Translations under genes and position numbers: made by a program
In this document: positions 33,901 to 41,281 of the stretch, in pieces
How the letters are laid out: every line of letters begins with the position of its first letter
Numbering within the stretch: position 1 is the first letter of the stretch
The notes under the pieces: model-generated
Databases searched by the model: none
Told to the model about the DNA's origin: nothing
What the model saw: the letters and a program-made list of their open reading frames with translations, nothing else
Source: SG8-41 sp036555615
GTDB taxonomy: Bacteria; Pseudomonadota; Gammaproteobacteria; Burkholderiales; SG8-41
Assembly (NCBI GenBank): GCA_036555615.1
Contig: DATBKZ010000028.1
Span: 36,928 to 100,927, forward strand
DNA length: 64,000 nucleotides
Reading direction: 5' to 3'

Positions 33901-34729
33901 GGTCAAGGCGTGGCAGGCGCTCGGCAAGATTACCGGGCGCGACCACCTGCACCTCGCCGAGACGCGCGAGGACGAGAAGATCCGGTTCCGCGACGTGCAG
34001 GCGCAGCCGCGCAAGATCATCAGCTCCCCGACGTGGTCCGGCATCGAGAGCGAGAACGTGAGCTACAACTCCGGCTACACCAACGTGCACGAGTTGATTC
34101 CGTGGCGCACGCTCACGGGGCGGCAGCAGTTCTACCAGGATCACCAGTGGATGCGCGATTTCGGCGAGGCGTTGTGCGTCTACCGGCCGCCGGTGAACAC
34201 GCGCGCCGTCGCGCCGATGATCGGCAAGCGCCCCAACGGCAACCCCGAGGTGGTGCTGAACTTCATCACGCCGCACCAGAAGTGGGGGATCCACTCGACC
34301 TACACCGATAACCTCCTGATGCTGACGCTCTCGCGCGGCGGGCCGATCGTCTGGCTGTCGGAGACCGACGCGAAAAAGGCCGGCATCGAGGACAACGACT
34401 GGATCGAGCTCTACAACGTCAACGGCGCGATTGCCGCGCGCGCAGTGGTGAGCCAGCGCGTGAACGAAGGCATGTGCCTGATGTACCACGCGCAGGAGAA
34501 GATCGTGAACGTGCCGGGGTCGGAGATCACCGGCGCGCGCGGGGGCATCCACAACTCGGTGACGCGCGCGGTGGTGAAGCCCACGCACATGATCGGCGGA
34601 TACGCCCAGCTGTCCTACGGGTTCAACTATCACGGCACGGTCGGCTCGAACCGCGACGAGTTCGTGATCGTGCGCAAGATGGCGAAGGTCGACTGGATGG
34701 ACGTCCCGTCGGCCGCGGCCGCGAAGTGA
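30983..34729 (+). CDS. narG: Respiratory nitrate reductase, alpha (molybdopterin) subunit
   Basis: A 1248-residue NarG, the catalytic subunit that reduces nitrate to nitrite at the Mo-bisMGD centre on the cytoplasmic face. The FS0 cluster ligands H50 and C54/C58 (STHGVNCTGSCSWK) are present, and the molybdenum ligand aspartate is D218 in FYDWYCDLPP, corresponding to D222 of E. coli. Length matches E. coli NarG (1247). Start ATG 30983 after AGGGGAAG. The 191-base gap after narK2 has no clear promoter or FNR site, so narG is probably read through from narK. Its stop sits inside a GAGGAG ribosome site 10 bases before the original narH start at 34740. Confidence 0.97.
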   Translation: MSHFLDRMMFFSQAREPFSQGHGEMRKEDRTWEEGYRLRWQHDKIVRSTHGVNCTGSCSWKIYVKGGVVTWETQQTDYPRTRPDMPNHEPRGCSRGASYSWYLYSANRLKYPMVRGRLARLWRAARKSLAPVEAWASIVEDPAKAKDYKSIRGRGGFVRSSWDEVNELVAAANVYTIKRYGPDRVIGFSPIPAMSMVSYAAGSRYLSLIGGVCMSFYDWYCDLPPSSPQTWGEQTDVPESADWYNSAFIIAWGSNVPQTRTPDAHFFTEARYNGTKTVAVTPDYSEVAKLSDIWLHPKQGTDAALGMAMGHVILRECFVDRQVEYFQDYCRRFTDMPLLVKLVKRGDRFVPDRYLRASDFADRLGQANNPEWKTVAIDETTGQPVAPQGSIGYRWGQQVEGDLGKWNLEQKNGTGGAEVKLALSLIGRRDEVAPVAFPYFGGIAHEHFRSNDQKTDVLVRNVPVKKVKLADGEATVATVFDLVCANYGVDRGLGGNCARSLEDDVPYTPKWQEAITGVKSEQAIAVARQFAETAEKTKGRAMIIIGAAMNHWYHQDMNYRACINMLMLCGCVGQSGGGWAHYVGQEKLRPQTGWTALAFALDWTRPPRHMNSTSFFYNHTDQWRYEQLKVPEILSPLADAARYPGSLIDYNVRAERMGWLPSAPQLAANPLQVAKDAAAAGMEAKDYVAKKLKDGSLKLSCEDPDNPINFPRNLFVWRSNLLGSSGKGHEYFLKHFVGAQHGVQGADLGATGGAKPQEVVWRDPAPEGKLDLLVTLDFRMSTTCLYSDVVLPTATWYEKNDLNTSDMHPFIHPLSAAVDPVWLTRSDWEIYKGIARKFAEIAAGHLGVEKDVVLVPLLHDTPTELAQPLDVKDWKKGECELVPGKTAPQIVVVERDYPNVYRRFTALGPLMKKLGNGGKGISWNTEKEVDGLAGLNYAVTEEGPAKGLPRIETDVDAAEVILSLAPETNGAVAVKAWQALGKITGRDHLHLAETREDEKIRFRDVQAQPRKIISSPTWSGIESENVSYNSGYTNVHELIPWRTLTGRQQFYQDHQWMRDFGEALCVYRPPVNTRAVAPMIGKRPNGNPEVVLNFITPHQKWGIHSTYTDNLLMLTLSRGGPIVWLSETDAKKAGIEDNDWIELYNVNGAIAARAVVSQRVNEGMCLMYHAQEKIVNVPGSEITGARGGIHNSVTRAVVKPTHMIGGYAQLSYGFNYHGTVGSNRDEFVIVRKMAKVDWMDVPSAAAAK

Positions 34730-34739
34730 GGAGACGGCC

Positions 34740-34880
34740 ATGAAGATACGCGCGCAGATCGCGATGGTGCTGAACCTCGACCTGGCATCGACTGCAGGAC
34801 AGGAACCCCTTCCTCCCGGACCCTCCCTCCCGAGCGGAGAGAGGGACGATTTCAGCAATGCACTTGTCTTTGGAATCTGA
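34740..34880 (+). pseudogene. Decapitated duplicate of the narH 5' end (46-codon leader ORF)
   Basis: An ATG with an ideal GAGGAG site overlapping the narG stop starts MKIRAQIAMVLNLD, identical to the first 14 residues of NarH, then diverges into LASTAGQEPLPPGPSLPSGE... and stops at TGA 34878-34880, 11 bases before the real narH ATG. Nine of the 14 shared codons differ from narH by synonymous changes only; this copy uses the GC-rich codons of the rest of the operon. The diverged part contains a palindromic element of the CGAGC-loop family. It may be the ancestral narH start, cut off by an insertion, or the product of misassembly. Confidence 0.7.
34824..34846. repeat. Palindromic element, CGAGC-loop family (copy 2)
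   Basis: Arms TCCCTC (34824-34829) and GAGGGA (34841-34846) around CCGAGCGGAGA. It is an imperfect copy of the elements at 16521-16543 and 37108-37126, and lies inside the 152 bases separating the two narH starts. Confidence 0.65.
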
Positions 34881-34891
34881 CGAGGCTCGCC

Positions 34892-36451
34892 ATGAAAATT
34901 CGAGCACAGATTGCAATGGTTCTAAACTTGGACAAGTGCATTGGTTGTCATACTTGCTCCGTCACCTGCAAGAACGTGTGGACCTCGCGCCTCGGCATGG
35001 AGTACGCGTGGTTCAACAACGTGGAGACCAAGCCCGGCATCGGTTATCCCAAGGACTGGGAGAACCAGGAGCGCTGGAAGGGCGGCTGGGAGCGCAAGTC
35101 GAGCGGGAAGATCGTTCCCAAGCAGGGTGGGCGGCTCGGGCTCCTGATGAAGATCTTCGCCAACCCTCACCTGCCGCAGATCGACGATTACTACGAGCCG
35201 TTCACCTTCGACTACGAGCACCTGCAAACCGCGCCCGAGATGCCGACGGCCCCCGTCGCGCGCCCGATCTCCGTCATCACCGGCGAGCGCATGGAGAGGA
35301 TCGAGTGGGGCCCGAACTGGGAGGAGATCCTGGGCGGCGAGTTCTCGAAGCGCTCCCAGGACGCCAACTTCGAGGCGATCCAGAAGGACATCTACGGCCA
35401 GTTCGAGAACACGTTCATGATGTACCTGCCGCGGCTGTGCGAGCACTGCCTGAACCCGTCCTGCGTCGCATCCTGTCCGTCGGGCTCGATCTACAAGCGC
35501 GAGGAGGACGGCATCGTGCTGATCGACCAGGACAAGTGCCGCGGCTGGCGCATGTGCGTGTCGGGCTGCCCGTACAAGAAGATCTACTACAACTGGTCCA
35601 CCGGGAAGGCCGAGAAGTGCATCTTCTGCTACCCGCGCATCGAGGCCGGCCAGCCCACGGTGTGCTCAGAGACCTGCGTCGGGCGCATCCGCTACCTCGG
35701 CGTGCTCCTTTATGACGCCGACCGCATCGAGGAAGCCGCGTCGGTCGAAAGCCCGAAGGATCTCTACCAGTCCCAGCTCGCGATCTTCCTCGACCCGCAC
35801 GCCGCGGAAGTGCAGGAGCAGGCGCGGCGCGACGGCGTCCCCGAAGCCTGGCTGGAAGCTGCGAAGATCTCTCCGGCATGGAAGCTCGCCATGGAGTGGA
35901 AGATCGCGTTCCCGCTGCACCCCGAGTACCGCACGCTGCCCATGGTGTGGTACGTGCCGCCGCTCTCCCCGATCCAGTCGGCGGCAAACGCCGGCCACAT
36001 CGGAGAGTTCGGCGAGATCCCCGACGTGCGGAGCCTGCGCATCCCGGTGCGCTATCTCGCGAACCTCCTGACGGCAGGCGACGAGGAGCCGGTCGTCCGC
36101 GCGCTCGAGCGCATGCTCGCGATGCGTGCGTTCTACCGCGAGCGGCAGCTCGAGCGGCGCGACAACCTGAAGCTGCTCGAGCAAGTCGGCCTGTCGCGGC
36201 AGACGGTCGAGGACATGCACCGCTATCTCTCGATCGCAAACTACGAGGACCGCTTCGTCATCCCGACCACGCACCGCGAGTACGCGGAAAACGCCTACCA
36301 GCTGCGCGGCGAGTGCGGGTTCTCGTTCGGCAATTCGTGCTCCGACGGCGAGACGCCGACGAGCCTCTTCGGCGGCAAGATGGCGGGCAAGAAGGTGATC
36401 CCCCTCAAGACCATCGCGGCGAAGACCCCCGAGAACGCGGTGGACTACTGA
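34892..36451 (+). CDS. narH: Respiratory nitrate reductase, beta (iron-sulfur) subunit
   Basis: A 519-residue NarH carrying the four Fe-S clusters that pass electrons from NarI hemes to NarG. Cysteine motifs: C16/C19/C22/C26 (KCIGCHTCSVTCKN), C183/C186/C191/C195 (CEHCLNPSCVASC), CRGWRMCVSGCPYKK with the tryptophan that marks the 3Fe-4S cluster, and KCIFCYPRIE ... CSETC. Length matches E. coli NarH (512). ATG 34892 has GAGG 6 bases before it. The first roughly 25 codons are strikingly AT-rich (AAA ATT CGA GCA, GTT CTA) compared with the rest of the gene, and repeat the amino acids encoded at 34740. Confidence 0.97.
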   Translation: MKIRAQIAMVLNLDKCIGCHTCSVTCKNVWTSRLGMEYAWFNNVETKPGIGYPKDWENQERWKGGWERKSSGKIVPKQGGRLGLLMKIFANPHLPQIDDYYEPFTFDYEHLQTAPEMPTAPVARPISVITGERMERIEWGPNWEEILGGEFSKRSQDANFEAIQKDIYGQFENTFMMYLPRLCEHCLNPSCVASCPSGSIYKREEDGIVLIDQDKCRGWRMCVSGCPYKKIYYNWSTGKAEKCIFCYPRIEAGQPTVCSETCVGRIRYLGVLLYDADRIEEAASVESPKDLYQSQLAIFLDPHAAEVQEQARRDGVPEAWLEAAKISPAWKLAMEWKIAFPLHPEYRTLPMVWYVPPLSPIQSAANAGHIGEFGEIPDVRSLRIPVRYLANLLTAGDEEPVVRALERMLAMRAFYRERQLERRDNLKLLEQVGLSRQTVEDMHRYLSIANYEDRFVIPTTHREYAENAYQLRGECGFSFGNSCSDGETPTSLFGGKMAGKKVIPLKTIAAKTPENAVDY

Positions 36452-36452
36452 G

Positions 36453-37136
36453 ATGATCACCTTCCGCGCCCTCGGGGCGCTCCTCACCTATCCCGGCCGC
36501 GAGCTCCTCGCGGCGCTGCCGGAGATCGCCGGCGTCCTCGAGTCATCGCGGCTCGTCGGGCCCGTTCAGAAGCAGCGCCTGGCGGACTTGGTGTCCGAGC
36601 TGCGGCGCGCGGACCCGTACGAGCTGGAGGAGCGCTACGTCTCGCTCTTCGACCGTGGCCGCGCAACCTCTCTGCATCTCTTCGAGCACGTTCACGGCGA
36701 CTCTCGCGAGCGCGGGCAGGCCATGGTGGACCTCGGGCGCCTCTACGAGCGCGCGGGATTTCATCTCGCGGAGACCGAGCTGCCGGACTATCTTCCGGCG
36801 GTGCTCGAGTACCTGAGCTGCCGGCCGATCGGCGAGGCGCGCGAGATGGTCGGCGACTGCGCGCATATCCTGCGCTCGGTAGGCGAGCGGCTCGCCGGCC
36901 GCGGCAGCCGCTACGCGGCGGTGTTCGACGCCGTCCTGAACGCCGCCGGCGAGAGCGGCGTGGAATGGGGCAAGGCGCCGCCGTCCGAGCCGGAGTCGGC
37001 CGCGGATGAGGATTGGGCCGAGGCGCCCGCCTTCGGGCCGGCGCAGCCGCGCGGCGGGCGGGCGGCGGTTTCGGTCATGAAATTTGTGCGGCCCCTCACC
37101 CCTCCCGCCTCTCCCGAGCGGAGAGGGAAAGATTAG
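36453..37136 (+). CDS. narJ: Nitrate reductase molybdenum cofactor assembly chaperone
   Basis: A 227-residue NarJ, a cytosolic chaperone that binds NarG and assists Mo-cofactor and FS0 insertion and membrane attachment. The TorD/NarJ-fold core is visible: TFRALGALLTYPGRELLAAL, DPYELEERYVSLFDRGRATSLHLFEHVHGDSRERGQAMVDL, ELPDYLPAVLEYLS. It starts 1 base after the narH stop. The last roughly 14 residues (PLTPPASPERRGKD) are encoded by a palindromic repeat of the CGAGC-loop family, so the natural C-terminus has probably been replaced or extended by the repeat. The core domain is intact and function is likely kept. Confidence 0.95.
   Translation: MITFRALGALLTYPGRELLAALPEIAGVLESSRLVGPVQKQRLADLVSELRRADPYELEERYVSLFDRGRATSLHLFEHVHGDSRERGQAMVDLGRLYERAGFHLAETELPDYLPAVLEYLSCRPIGEAREMVGDCAHILRSVGERLAGRGSRYAAVFDAVLNAAGESGVEWGKAPPSEPESAADEDWAEAPAFGPAQPRGGRAAVSVMKFVRPLTPPASPERRGKD
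37108..37126. repeat. Palindromic element, CGAGC-loop family (copy 3), inside the narJ 3' end
   Basis: Perfect arms CCTCTCC (37108-37114) and GGAGAGG (37120-37126) with loop CGAGC. It is preceded by CCCCTCACCCC-like sequence, as is the reverse complement of copy 1. It is translated as the end of NarJ. Confidence 0.7.
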
Positions 37137-37148
37137 TTGGAGCGAGCC

Positions 37149-37859
37149 ATGGATGTCCTTCATCAGTTCCTGTTCGGGATCTACCCCTACATCGCACTCT
37201 CGGTGTTCTTCGCCGGCAGCCTGCTCCGGTTCGACCGCGAGCAGTACACCTGGAAGAGCGACTCCTCGCAGCTCCTGCGCGCGCGCGAGCTGCGCTGGGG
37301 CTCGAACCTCTTCCACATCGGCGTGCTGTTCATTTTCGTCGGCCATCTTTTCGGTCTTCTGGCCCCCCACGCGAGCTACGGGTGGCTCATGACCGCTGGC
37401 GCCAAGCAGCTCCTCGCCATGGTGAGCGGGGGCATCGCCGGGGTGCTGGGGATCGTCGGCCTCACGCTCCTCATCCACCGGCGCATCGCGGACCCGCGCA
37501 TCTGGTCCAACACGCGCGGCTGGGACATCGCGATCCTCGCCATCCTCTGGCTCCAGCTCGCGCTCGGGCTCGCGTCGATCCCGTTTTCCGGACAGCATCT
37601 CGACGGCTCGATGATGCTGAAGTTCACCGAGTGGGCGCAGCGTATCGTCACCTTCCGCGGCGGCGCGGCCGATTTCATCATCGGCGCGCCGCTCATCTTC
37701 AAGATCCACATCGTGCTCGGGCTGACGATCTTCCTGGTGTTCCCCTTCACGCGCCTCGTGCACATCTGGAGCGGGTTCGGCGTCCTCGCCTATCTCGTCC
37801 GGCCGTACCAGATCGTGCGCACGCGCCGCAAGTGGAAGCCCACCGGGGTGCAGGGATGA
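37149..37859 (+). CDS. narI: Respiratory nitrate reductase, gamma (cytochrome b) subunit
   Basis: A 236-residue membrane cytochrome b that oxidises quinol and anchors NarGH. It has five hydrophobic helices (FGIYPYIALSVFFAGSLLRFD; FHIGVLFIFVGHLFGLL; ISGGIAGVLGIVGLTLLIHRR; DIAILAILWLQLALGL; FKIHIVLGLTIFLVFPFTRLVHIWS) with the paired histidines in the second and fifth that bind the two hemes. ATG 37149 follows TTGGAG at good spacing; an in-frame TTG at 37137 would add four residues. Its stop overlaps the next start by ATGA. Completes the narGHJI set. Confidence 0.96.
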   Translation: MDVLHQFLFGIYPYIALSVFFAGSLLRFDREQYTWKSDSSQLLRARELRWGSNLFHIGVLFIFVGHLFGLLAPHASYGWLMTAGAKQLLAMVSGGIAGVLGIVGLTLLIHRRIADPRIWSNTRGWDIAILAILWLQLALGLASIPFSGQHLDGSMMLKFTEWAQRIVTFRGGAADFIIGAPLIFKIHIVLGLTIFLVFPFTRLVHIWSGFGVLAYLVRPYQIVRTRRKWKPTGVQG

Positions 37860-38572
37860 CGATCACCGTAAACGGCGTCGGGGTCGATGCGGCAACCCAC
37901 GCTTCGCCGCAGGCGGCGGCGGTGCGCGAGCTCCTGCGGCAGCGCGCGGTGGCCGCGGGCTTCGCTCCAGCGAATGTCACGGGCGATGAAGCCGATACGG
38001 CAATCGAACGCCTGCTCGAGCAAGAAGTGGCGACACCGGAGCCCGGCGAGGCGGAGTGCCGGCGCTACTACGACGCGCACCCTGCCGAGTTCGCGAGCGG
38101 GGAGCTCGCCTTCGCCCGCCATATCCTGTTCCAGGTGACGCCAGGGGCGCCAGTGCCCGCGATCCGCGCGAAGGCCGAGCTCACGCTCGCGGAGCTCGCG
38201 AACGATCCCTCGAAATTCGAGCCGCTGGCGCGCGAGCTGTCGAACTGTCCATCGGGGCAGCAAGGCGGCAACCTTGGCCAGCTCGGGCGGGGCGAGACGG
38301 TCCCCGAGTTCGAGCAGGCGCTTTTCAACGGGACCTACACGGGGATCTACCCGCGGCTCGTAAAGACCCGCTTCGGCTTCCACGTCCTGGCGGTGGACCG
38401 GCGCGAGCCCGGCCGGAAGGTTCCCTTCGACGCGGCCCGCGAGAAAATCGCGCAGCGGCTGCGCGAGCGGGTGATGCACCGCGCGCTCCAGCAGTACGTG
38501 AGCGTGCTCGCCGGCCAGGCAGAAGTCCACGGCGTCGACCTCGGCGCGGCGACGACCCCCCTGGTGCGCTGA
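37856..38572 (+). CDS. Parvulin-type peptidyl-prolyl cis-trans isomerase of the nar operon
   Basis: A 238-residue PpiC/rotamase-family protein. The parvulin domain spans about residues 80-180: ELAFARHILFQVTPG, FEPLARELSNCPSGQQGGNLGQLGRGETVPEFEQALF, and KTRFGFHVLAVDRREPG, with the conserved histidines and the cysteine in NCPSG. There is no signal peptide, so it would act in the cytosol, near NarGHI assembly. It overlaps narI by 4 bases and ends the operon. Such a gene after narI is common in proteobacteria and is presumed to help fold the enzyme; direct proof is lacking. Confidence 0.88.
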   Translation: MTITVNGVGVDAATHASPQAAAVRELLRQRAVAAGFAPANVTGDEADTAIERLLEQEVATPEPGEAECRRYYDAHPAEFASGELAFARHILFQVTPGAPVPAIRAKAELTLAELANDPSKFEPLARELSNCPSGQQGGNLGQLGRGETVPEFEQALFNGTYTGIYPRLVKTRFGFHVLAVDRREPGRKVPFDAAREKIAQRLRERVMHRALQQYVSVLAGQAEVHGVDLGAATTPLVR

Positions 38573-38590
38573 CGGCGTCCGGGCGCGCCC

Positions 38591-39646
38591 TTAGACGGCG
38601 GAAGCCACGGCGTCACCCATCTCGGTAGTGCTCGCCCTTCCGCCCAGGTCGGCGGTGAGGTGCTTCGCCTCGACGATAACCCTGTCCATCGCGGCGTCGA
38701 TCAACTTCGCCGCCTGCGTCGCTTTTGGCTCGCCGCGCTTCCTGCCAAGCCACTCGAGCAGCATCTTCCCCGACATGATGAGCGCGTAGGGGTTGGCGAT
38801 GTTCTTCCCGGCGATGTCCGGCGCGGAGCCGTGCGTGGCCTGTGACATTGCCAGGCGCTCGCCCACGCACAAGCCCGGCGCGAGCCCGAGCCCGCCGACG
38901 ACGCCCGCCCCCTCGTCGGTCAGGATGTCGCCGAACTGGTTGGTGGTGACCACCACGTCGAATTGCTGCGGATTCATGACGAGCTTCATCGCAAAGCCGT
39001 CAACCAGGACTTCGTTCAATTTCACGTCCGGATACTCCTTCGCCAGCTTGCGGCACTCCTCCGCAAACATGCCGCACGCGAGCCGGTAAACCGGCTCCTT
39101 GTGCACCGAAGTGACGATCTTGCGCAGGCGCGTGCGCGCGATCTCGAACGCCTCTTTCGCGACGCGGCGCGAGCCCTTGCGCGTGATGACGCGAGACGCG
39201 ATCGTGACCTCGTCGTTGGGGCGGAATTCGCCGGCGCCCGCGACGACGGTGTCTGAAGACTGCATCCCCTCCGTCACCTCGCGCAGGAACACGATGTCCA
39301 CGTTCTTGTGGACGGACGGGATGTTGGGATAGGACTTGACCGGCTTGATGCTGGCGTAGAGGTCCAGCCGCTTCCTGAGCGGCGGCATGATCCACGTCGG
39401 ATCGTTGCGGGGATAGGCGGCGTGCCCGATCGGCCCGCACAGGAACCCGTCCGACCTCTCCAGCGCCGCGACCGTCACCGCCGGCATGGTGTGGCCGTGC
39501 AGCTCGTGGCCCCGCTTTCCGATGGGGAGCTCCTGCCACTGGATGTCGAGCCCGGTCTTCGCCGCTGCGGCCTTCATCACCTTGACGGCTTCCGGCACGA
39601 CTTCGAGGCCGATGTCGTCGCCGAGCAGGATTCCGATCTTCAGCAT
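38591..39646 (-). CDS. Isocitrate/isopropylmalate dehydrogenase family protein (paralogue A)
   Basis: A 351-residue metal- and NAD(P)-dependent beta-hydroxyacid oxidative decarboxylase of the ICDH/IPMDH family. Features: DPTWIMPPLRKRLDLYASIKPVKSYPNIPS, REVTEGMQ, HKEPVYRL with catalytic Lys and Tyr, VVVTTNQFGDILTDEGAGVVGG with metal-binding Asp, and HGSAPDIAGKNIANP for NAD binding. The usual N-terminal GDGIGPE reads GDDIGLE. It is the same length as, and mostly identical to, the protein at 41282, and the two flank the DapA-type gene. Substrates such as tartrate, malate derivatives or isopropylmalate analogues are possible; not a housekeeping LeuB by sequence. Confidence 0.9.
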   Translation of the reverse strand: MLKIGILLGDDIGLEVVPEAVKVMKAAAAKTGLDIQWQELPIGKRGHELHGHTMPAVTVAALERSDGFLCGPIGHAAYPRNDPTWIMPPLRKRLDLYASIKPVKSYPNIPSVHKNVDIVFLREVTEGMQSSDTVVAGAGEFRPNDEVTIASRVITRKGSRRVAKEAFEIARTRLRKIVTSVHKEPVYRLACGMFAEECRKLAKEYPDVKLNEVLVDGFAMKLVMNPQQFDVVVTTNQFGDILTDEGAGVVGGLGLAPGLCVGERLAMSQATHGSAPDIAGKNIANPYALIMSGKMLLEWLGRKRGEPKATQAAKLIDAAMDRVIVEAKHLTADLGGRASTTEMGDAVASAV

Positions 39647-39671
39647 GCGATCCGCCCAGATGCGTGACGGG

Positions 39672-40193
39672 TCAAGCCATCTGCACCGGGTTGAACTCGA
39701 AGAATTCCGGCGCGATCACATCGCTCTGGCGCAGGTAGATGTCGATGTTGCCGACGTGGAACGCGCGGTGCGCGTACATCCCCCACAGCAGCCCCATACC
39801 GGTCCATTCCCGGCCGACGAATTTCACCGGCTTCGCGAGCTCGGCTTCGGTGAAGGTGCGGAGCATCGCCACGTTCTCGGCATGCAGGCGCTTCGCTTCC
39901 GCCCTGAAGTCTCCCTCGCTCACGCGCCGCGCGGTCTCGGGGTCGCGCGGAATGGCGATCTCGCCTCCCGGCGGGCACGGCTGGATATGCCGTATCCAGT
40001 AGCGCTCGCCCACGATCGTGTGCACGATCAGACCTTTCACGGTGATGCGTCCCACGCGGTCGCCGAAGCGCATGCTGGGATTATCGACCGGCATCCACTC
40101 GAGCTTCGCCGGATCCATCTTGTCGAGCCACGCCTCGGTGTACTGCACGAGGCGGTCGAACAGCACGATGAAGCGCGACAATTCACTGTTCAC
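39672..40193 (-). CDS. DinB-family protein
   Basis: A 173-residue four-helix-bundle protein of the DinB/YfiT type, which often carries a metal site and may be a thiol- or substrate-dependent transferase. The likely metal ligands are the histidine in GLIVHTIVGERYWIRH and the pair in YAHRAFHVGNIDIYLRQ. GTG 40191-40193 is chosen, with GGAG 6 bases ahead and a promoter-like element at 40222-40249; an ATG 63 bases further out would lie upstream of that promoter. It precedes the dehydrogenase paralogue A by 25 bases and may form a unit with it. Function unknown. Confidence 0.82.
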   Translation of the reverse strand: MNSELSRFIVLFDRLVQYTEAWLDKMDPAKLEWMPVDNPSMRFGDRVGRITVKGLIVHTIVGERYWIRHIQPCPPGGEIAIPRDPETARRVSEGDFRAEAKRLHAENVAMLRTFTEAELAKPVKFVGREWTGMGLLWGMYAHRAFHVGNIDIYLRQSDVIAPEFFEFNPVQMA

Positions 40194-40221
40194 GGCGTTC
40201 TCCGGAAAAAAGACGTTCGCT

Positions 40222-40249
40222 ATCTTAGCCCCTGGCGTTGAATGTGCAA
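40222..40249 (-). promoter_or_regulatory. Candidate sigma70 promoter for the DinB/dehydrogenase pair
   Basis: On the minus strand: TTGCAC (40249-40244), 16-base spacer, TAAGAT (40227-40222), each with four of six consensus bases. The expected start near 40215 leaves a short leader to the GTG at 40193. Confidence 0.4.
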
Positions 40250-40342
40250 GGCGCATGCCGGGCGGCCGGCTTCATGTAGCGCGCACCGGCAGATGCGGCG
40301 ATAATGGCCCGCATGGCCGCAGCCGGGGAGAAGGAGATCGAC

Positions 40343-41257
40343 ATGGAGCAACCGGGTCTGATCGTGGCGCCACTCACGCCCTTCACTTCCGACCTCAAGG
40401 TCGATTACTCCGCGATGCGCCGGCAGATCGATTACGTGGTCAGGGACTGCCGCGCCACGATGGTCGTTGCCGCCGGCGTCGAGACGCAGGAATACACGTA
40501 TCTCGCCCTCGAGGACCGCAAGACGCTGATCCGCCGCACGCTCGAGCTGGTGGACGGGCGCGTTCCGGTCATGGTGGGCGTGTCCCATCCCTCCTTCAGG
40601 ACCGCCATCGAGCTGGCGCACGAGGCCGAGAGGCTCGGCGCCGCCGCGGTGCAGCTGCTGGCGCCGCTGCGCCCCTTCGCCGGCGCGCCGACCGAAGCCG
40701 ACCTCGTCGCCTATTTCGAGGCGGTGGCGCGCGAAACCGGCCTGCCGATCGCGCTCTACCTCAATCCCGGCCCGGGCGCGGACGTCTCGATTCCGGCCAC
40801 GGTCGCGCTCGCGAAGCTCCCGCGCGTGCAGCTCATCAAGGAAAGCTCGCGCGACCTCGCGCGCGTCTCCCGCCTGATCGTCGAGATCGACCGCGCGGGC
40901 CACGCGCGCTATTACACGACCATGCAGATGCTGCTGGCGACGCTGCAGCTGGGCGGCTCGGGCGCGACCATGCCGCCGCCCGGCAGCGAGATCGCCCGCC
41001 ACGTCATCGACGCGTTCGTCGCAAAGGACTACGAGCGCGCCGCCGAGCTGCAGCTGCAATTCGCGCTGTTCCCGTCCCGGTGGATGCATCGCGGCCTCGC
41101 GCCCGTGATGAAAGCAGCGATGAACCTCATTGGCATCCCGGTTGGCGAGCCCTACCCGCCCTACGTGCCGCTCAGCCGCGAGGAGACGGCAGCGCTCGCC
41201 GCGGCGCTGAAAACGACAGTGCTCGCGCCCCGCTTCCGGGCAACGGCAGCCGCCTGA
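40343..41257 (+). CDS. DapA-superfamily aldolase/lyase (dihydrodipicolinate synthase family)
   Basis: A 304-residue (beta/alpha)8 enzyme of the class I aldolase DapA/NanA superfamily. The Schiff-base lysine is K166 in QLIKESSRDL and the catalytic tyrosine Y139 in ALYLNPGPG, replacing the YNVP of true DapA. GAATVVAAGVETQEY-like loop at 45-60 replaces the GTTGE pyruvate-binding signature (AAGVETQ), so it is probably not lysine biosynthetic. ATG 40343 has AAGGAG at 6 bases; in-frame ATGs at 40304 and 40313 are weaker. It is the only plus-strand gene in a minus-strand catabolic region, flanked by the twin dehydrogenases. It may cleave or form a 2-oxoacid bond. Confidence 0.88.
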   Translation: MEQPGLIVAPLTPFTSDLKVDYSAMRRQIDYVVRDCRATMVVAAGVETQEYTYLALEDRKTLIRRTLELVDGRVPVMVGVSHPSFRTAIELAHEAERLGAAAVQLLAPLRPFAGAPTEADLVAYFEAVARETGLPIALYLNPGPGADVSIPATVALAKLPRVQLIKESSRDLARVSRLIVEIDRAGHARYYTTMQMLLATLQLGGSGATMPPPGSEIARHVIDAFVAKDYERAAELQLQFALFPSRWMHRGLAPVMKAAMNLIGIPVGEPYPPYVPLSREETAALAAALKTTVLAPRFRATAAA

Positions 41258-41281
41258 GCGCGGCAATCGTCCCGCGGCGCG

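Noticed and set aside
30905..34858. A 1317-codon open frame on the strand opposite narG, and similar very long antisense frames at 10929-14450, 253-2208, 4507-6297 and 49815-51878
   Set aside because: They exactly shadow strongly recognised genes, are rich in Arg/His/Ala/Asp as expected from reading GC-rich genes backwards, and show no domain or start signal.
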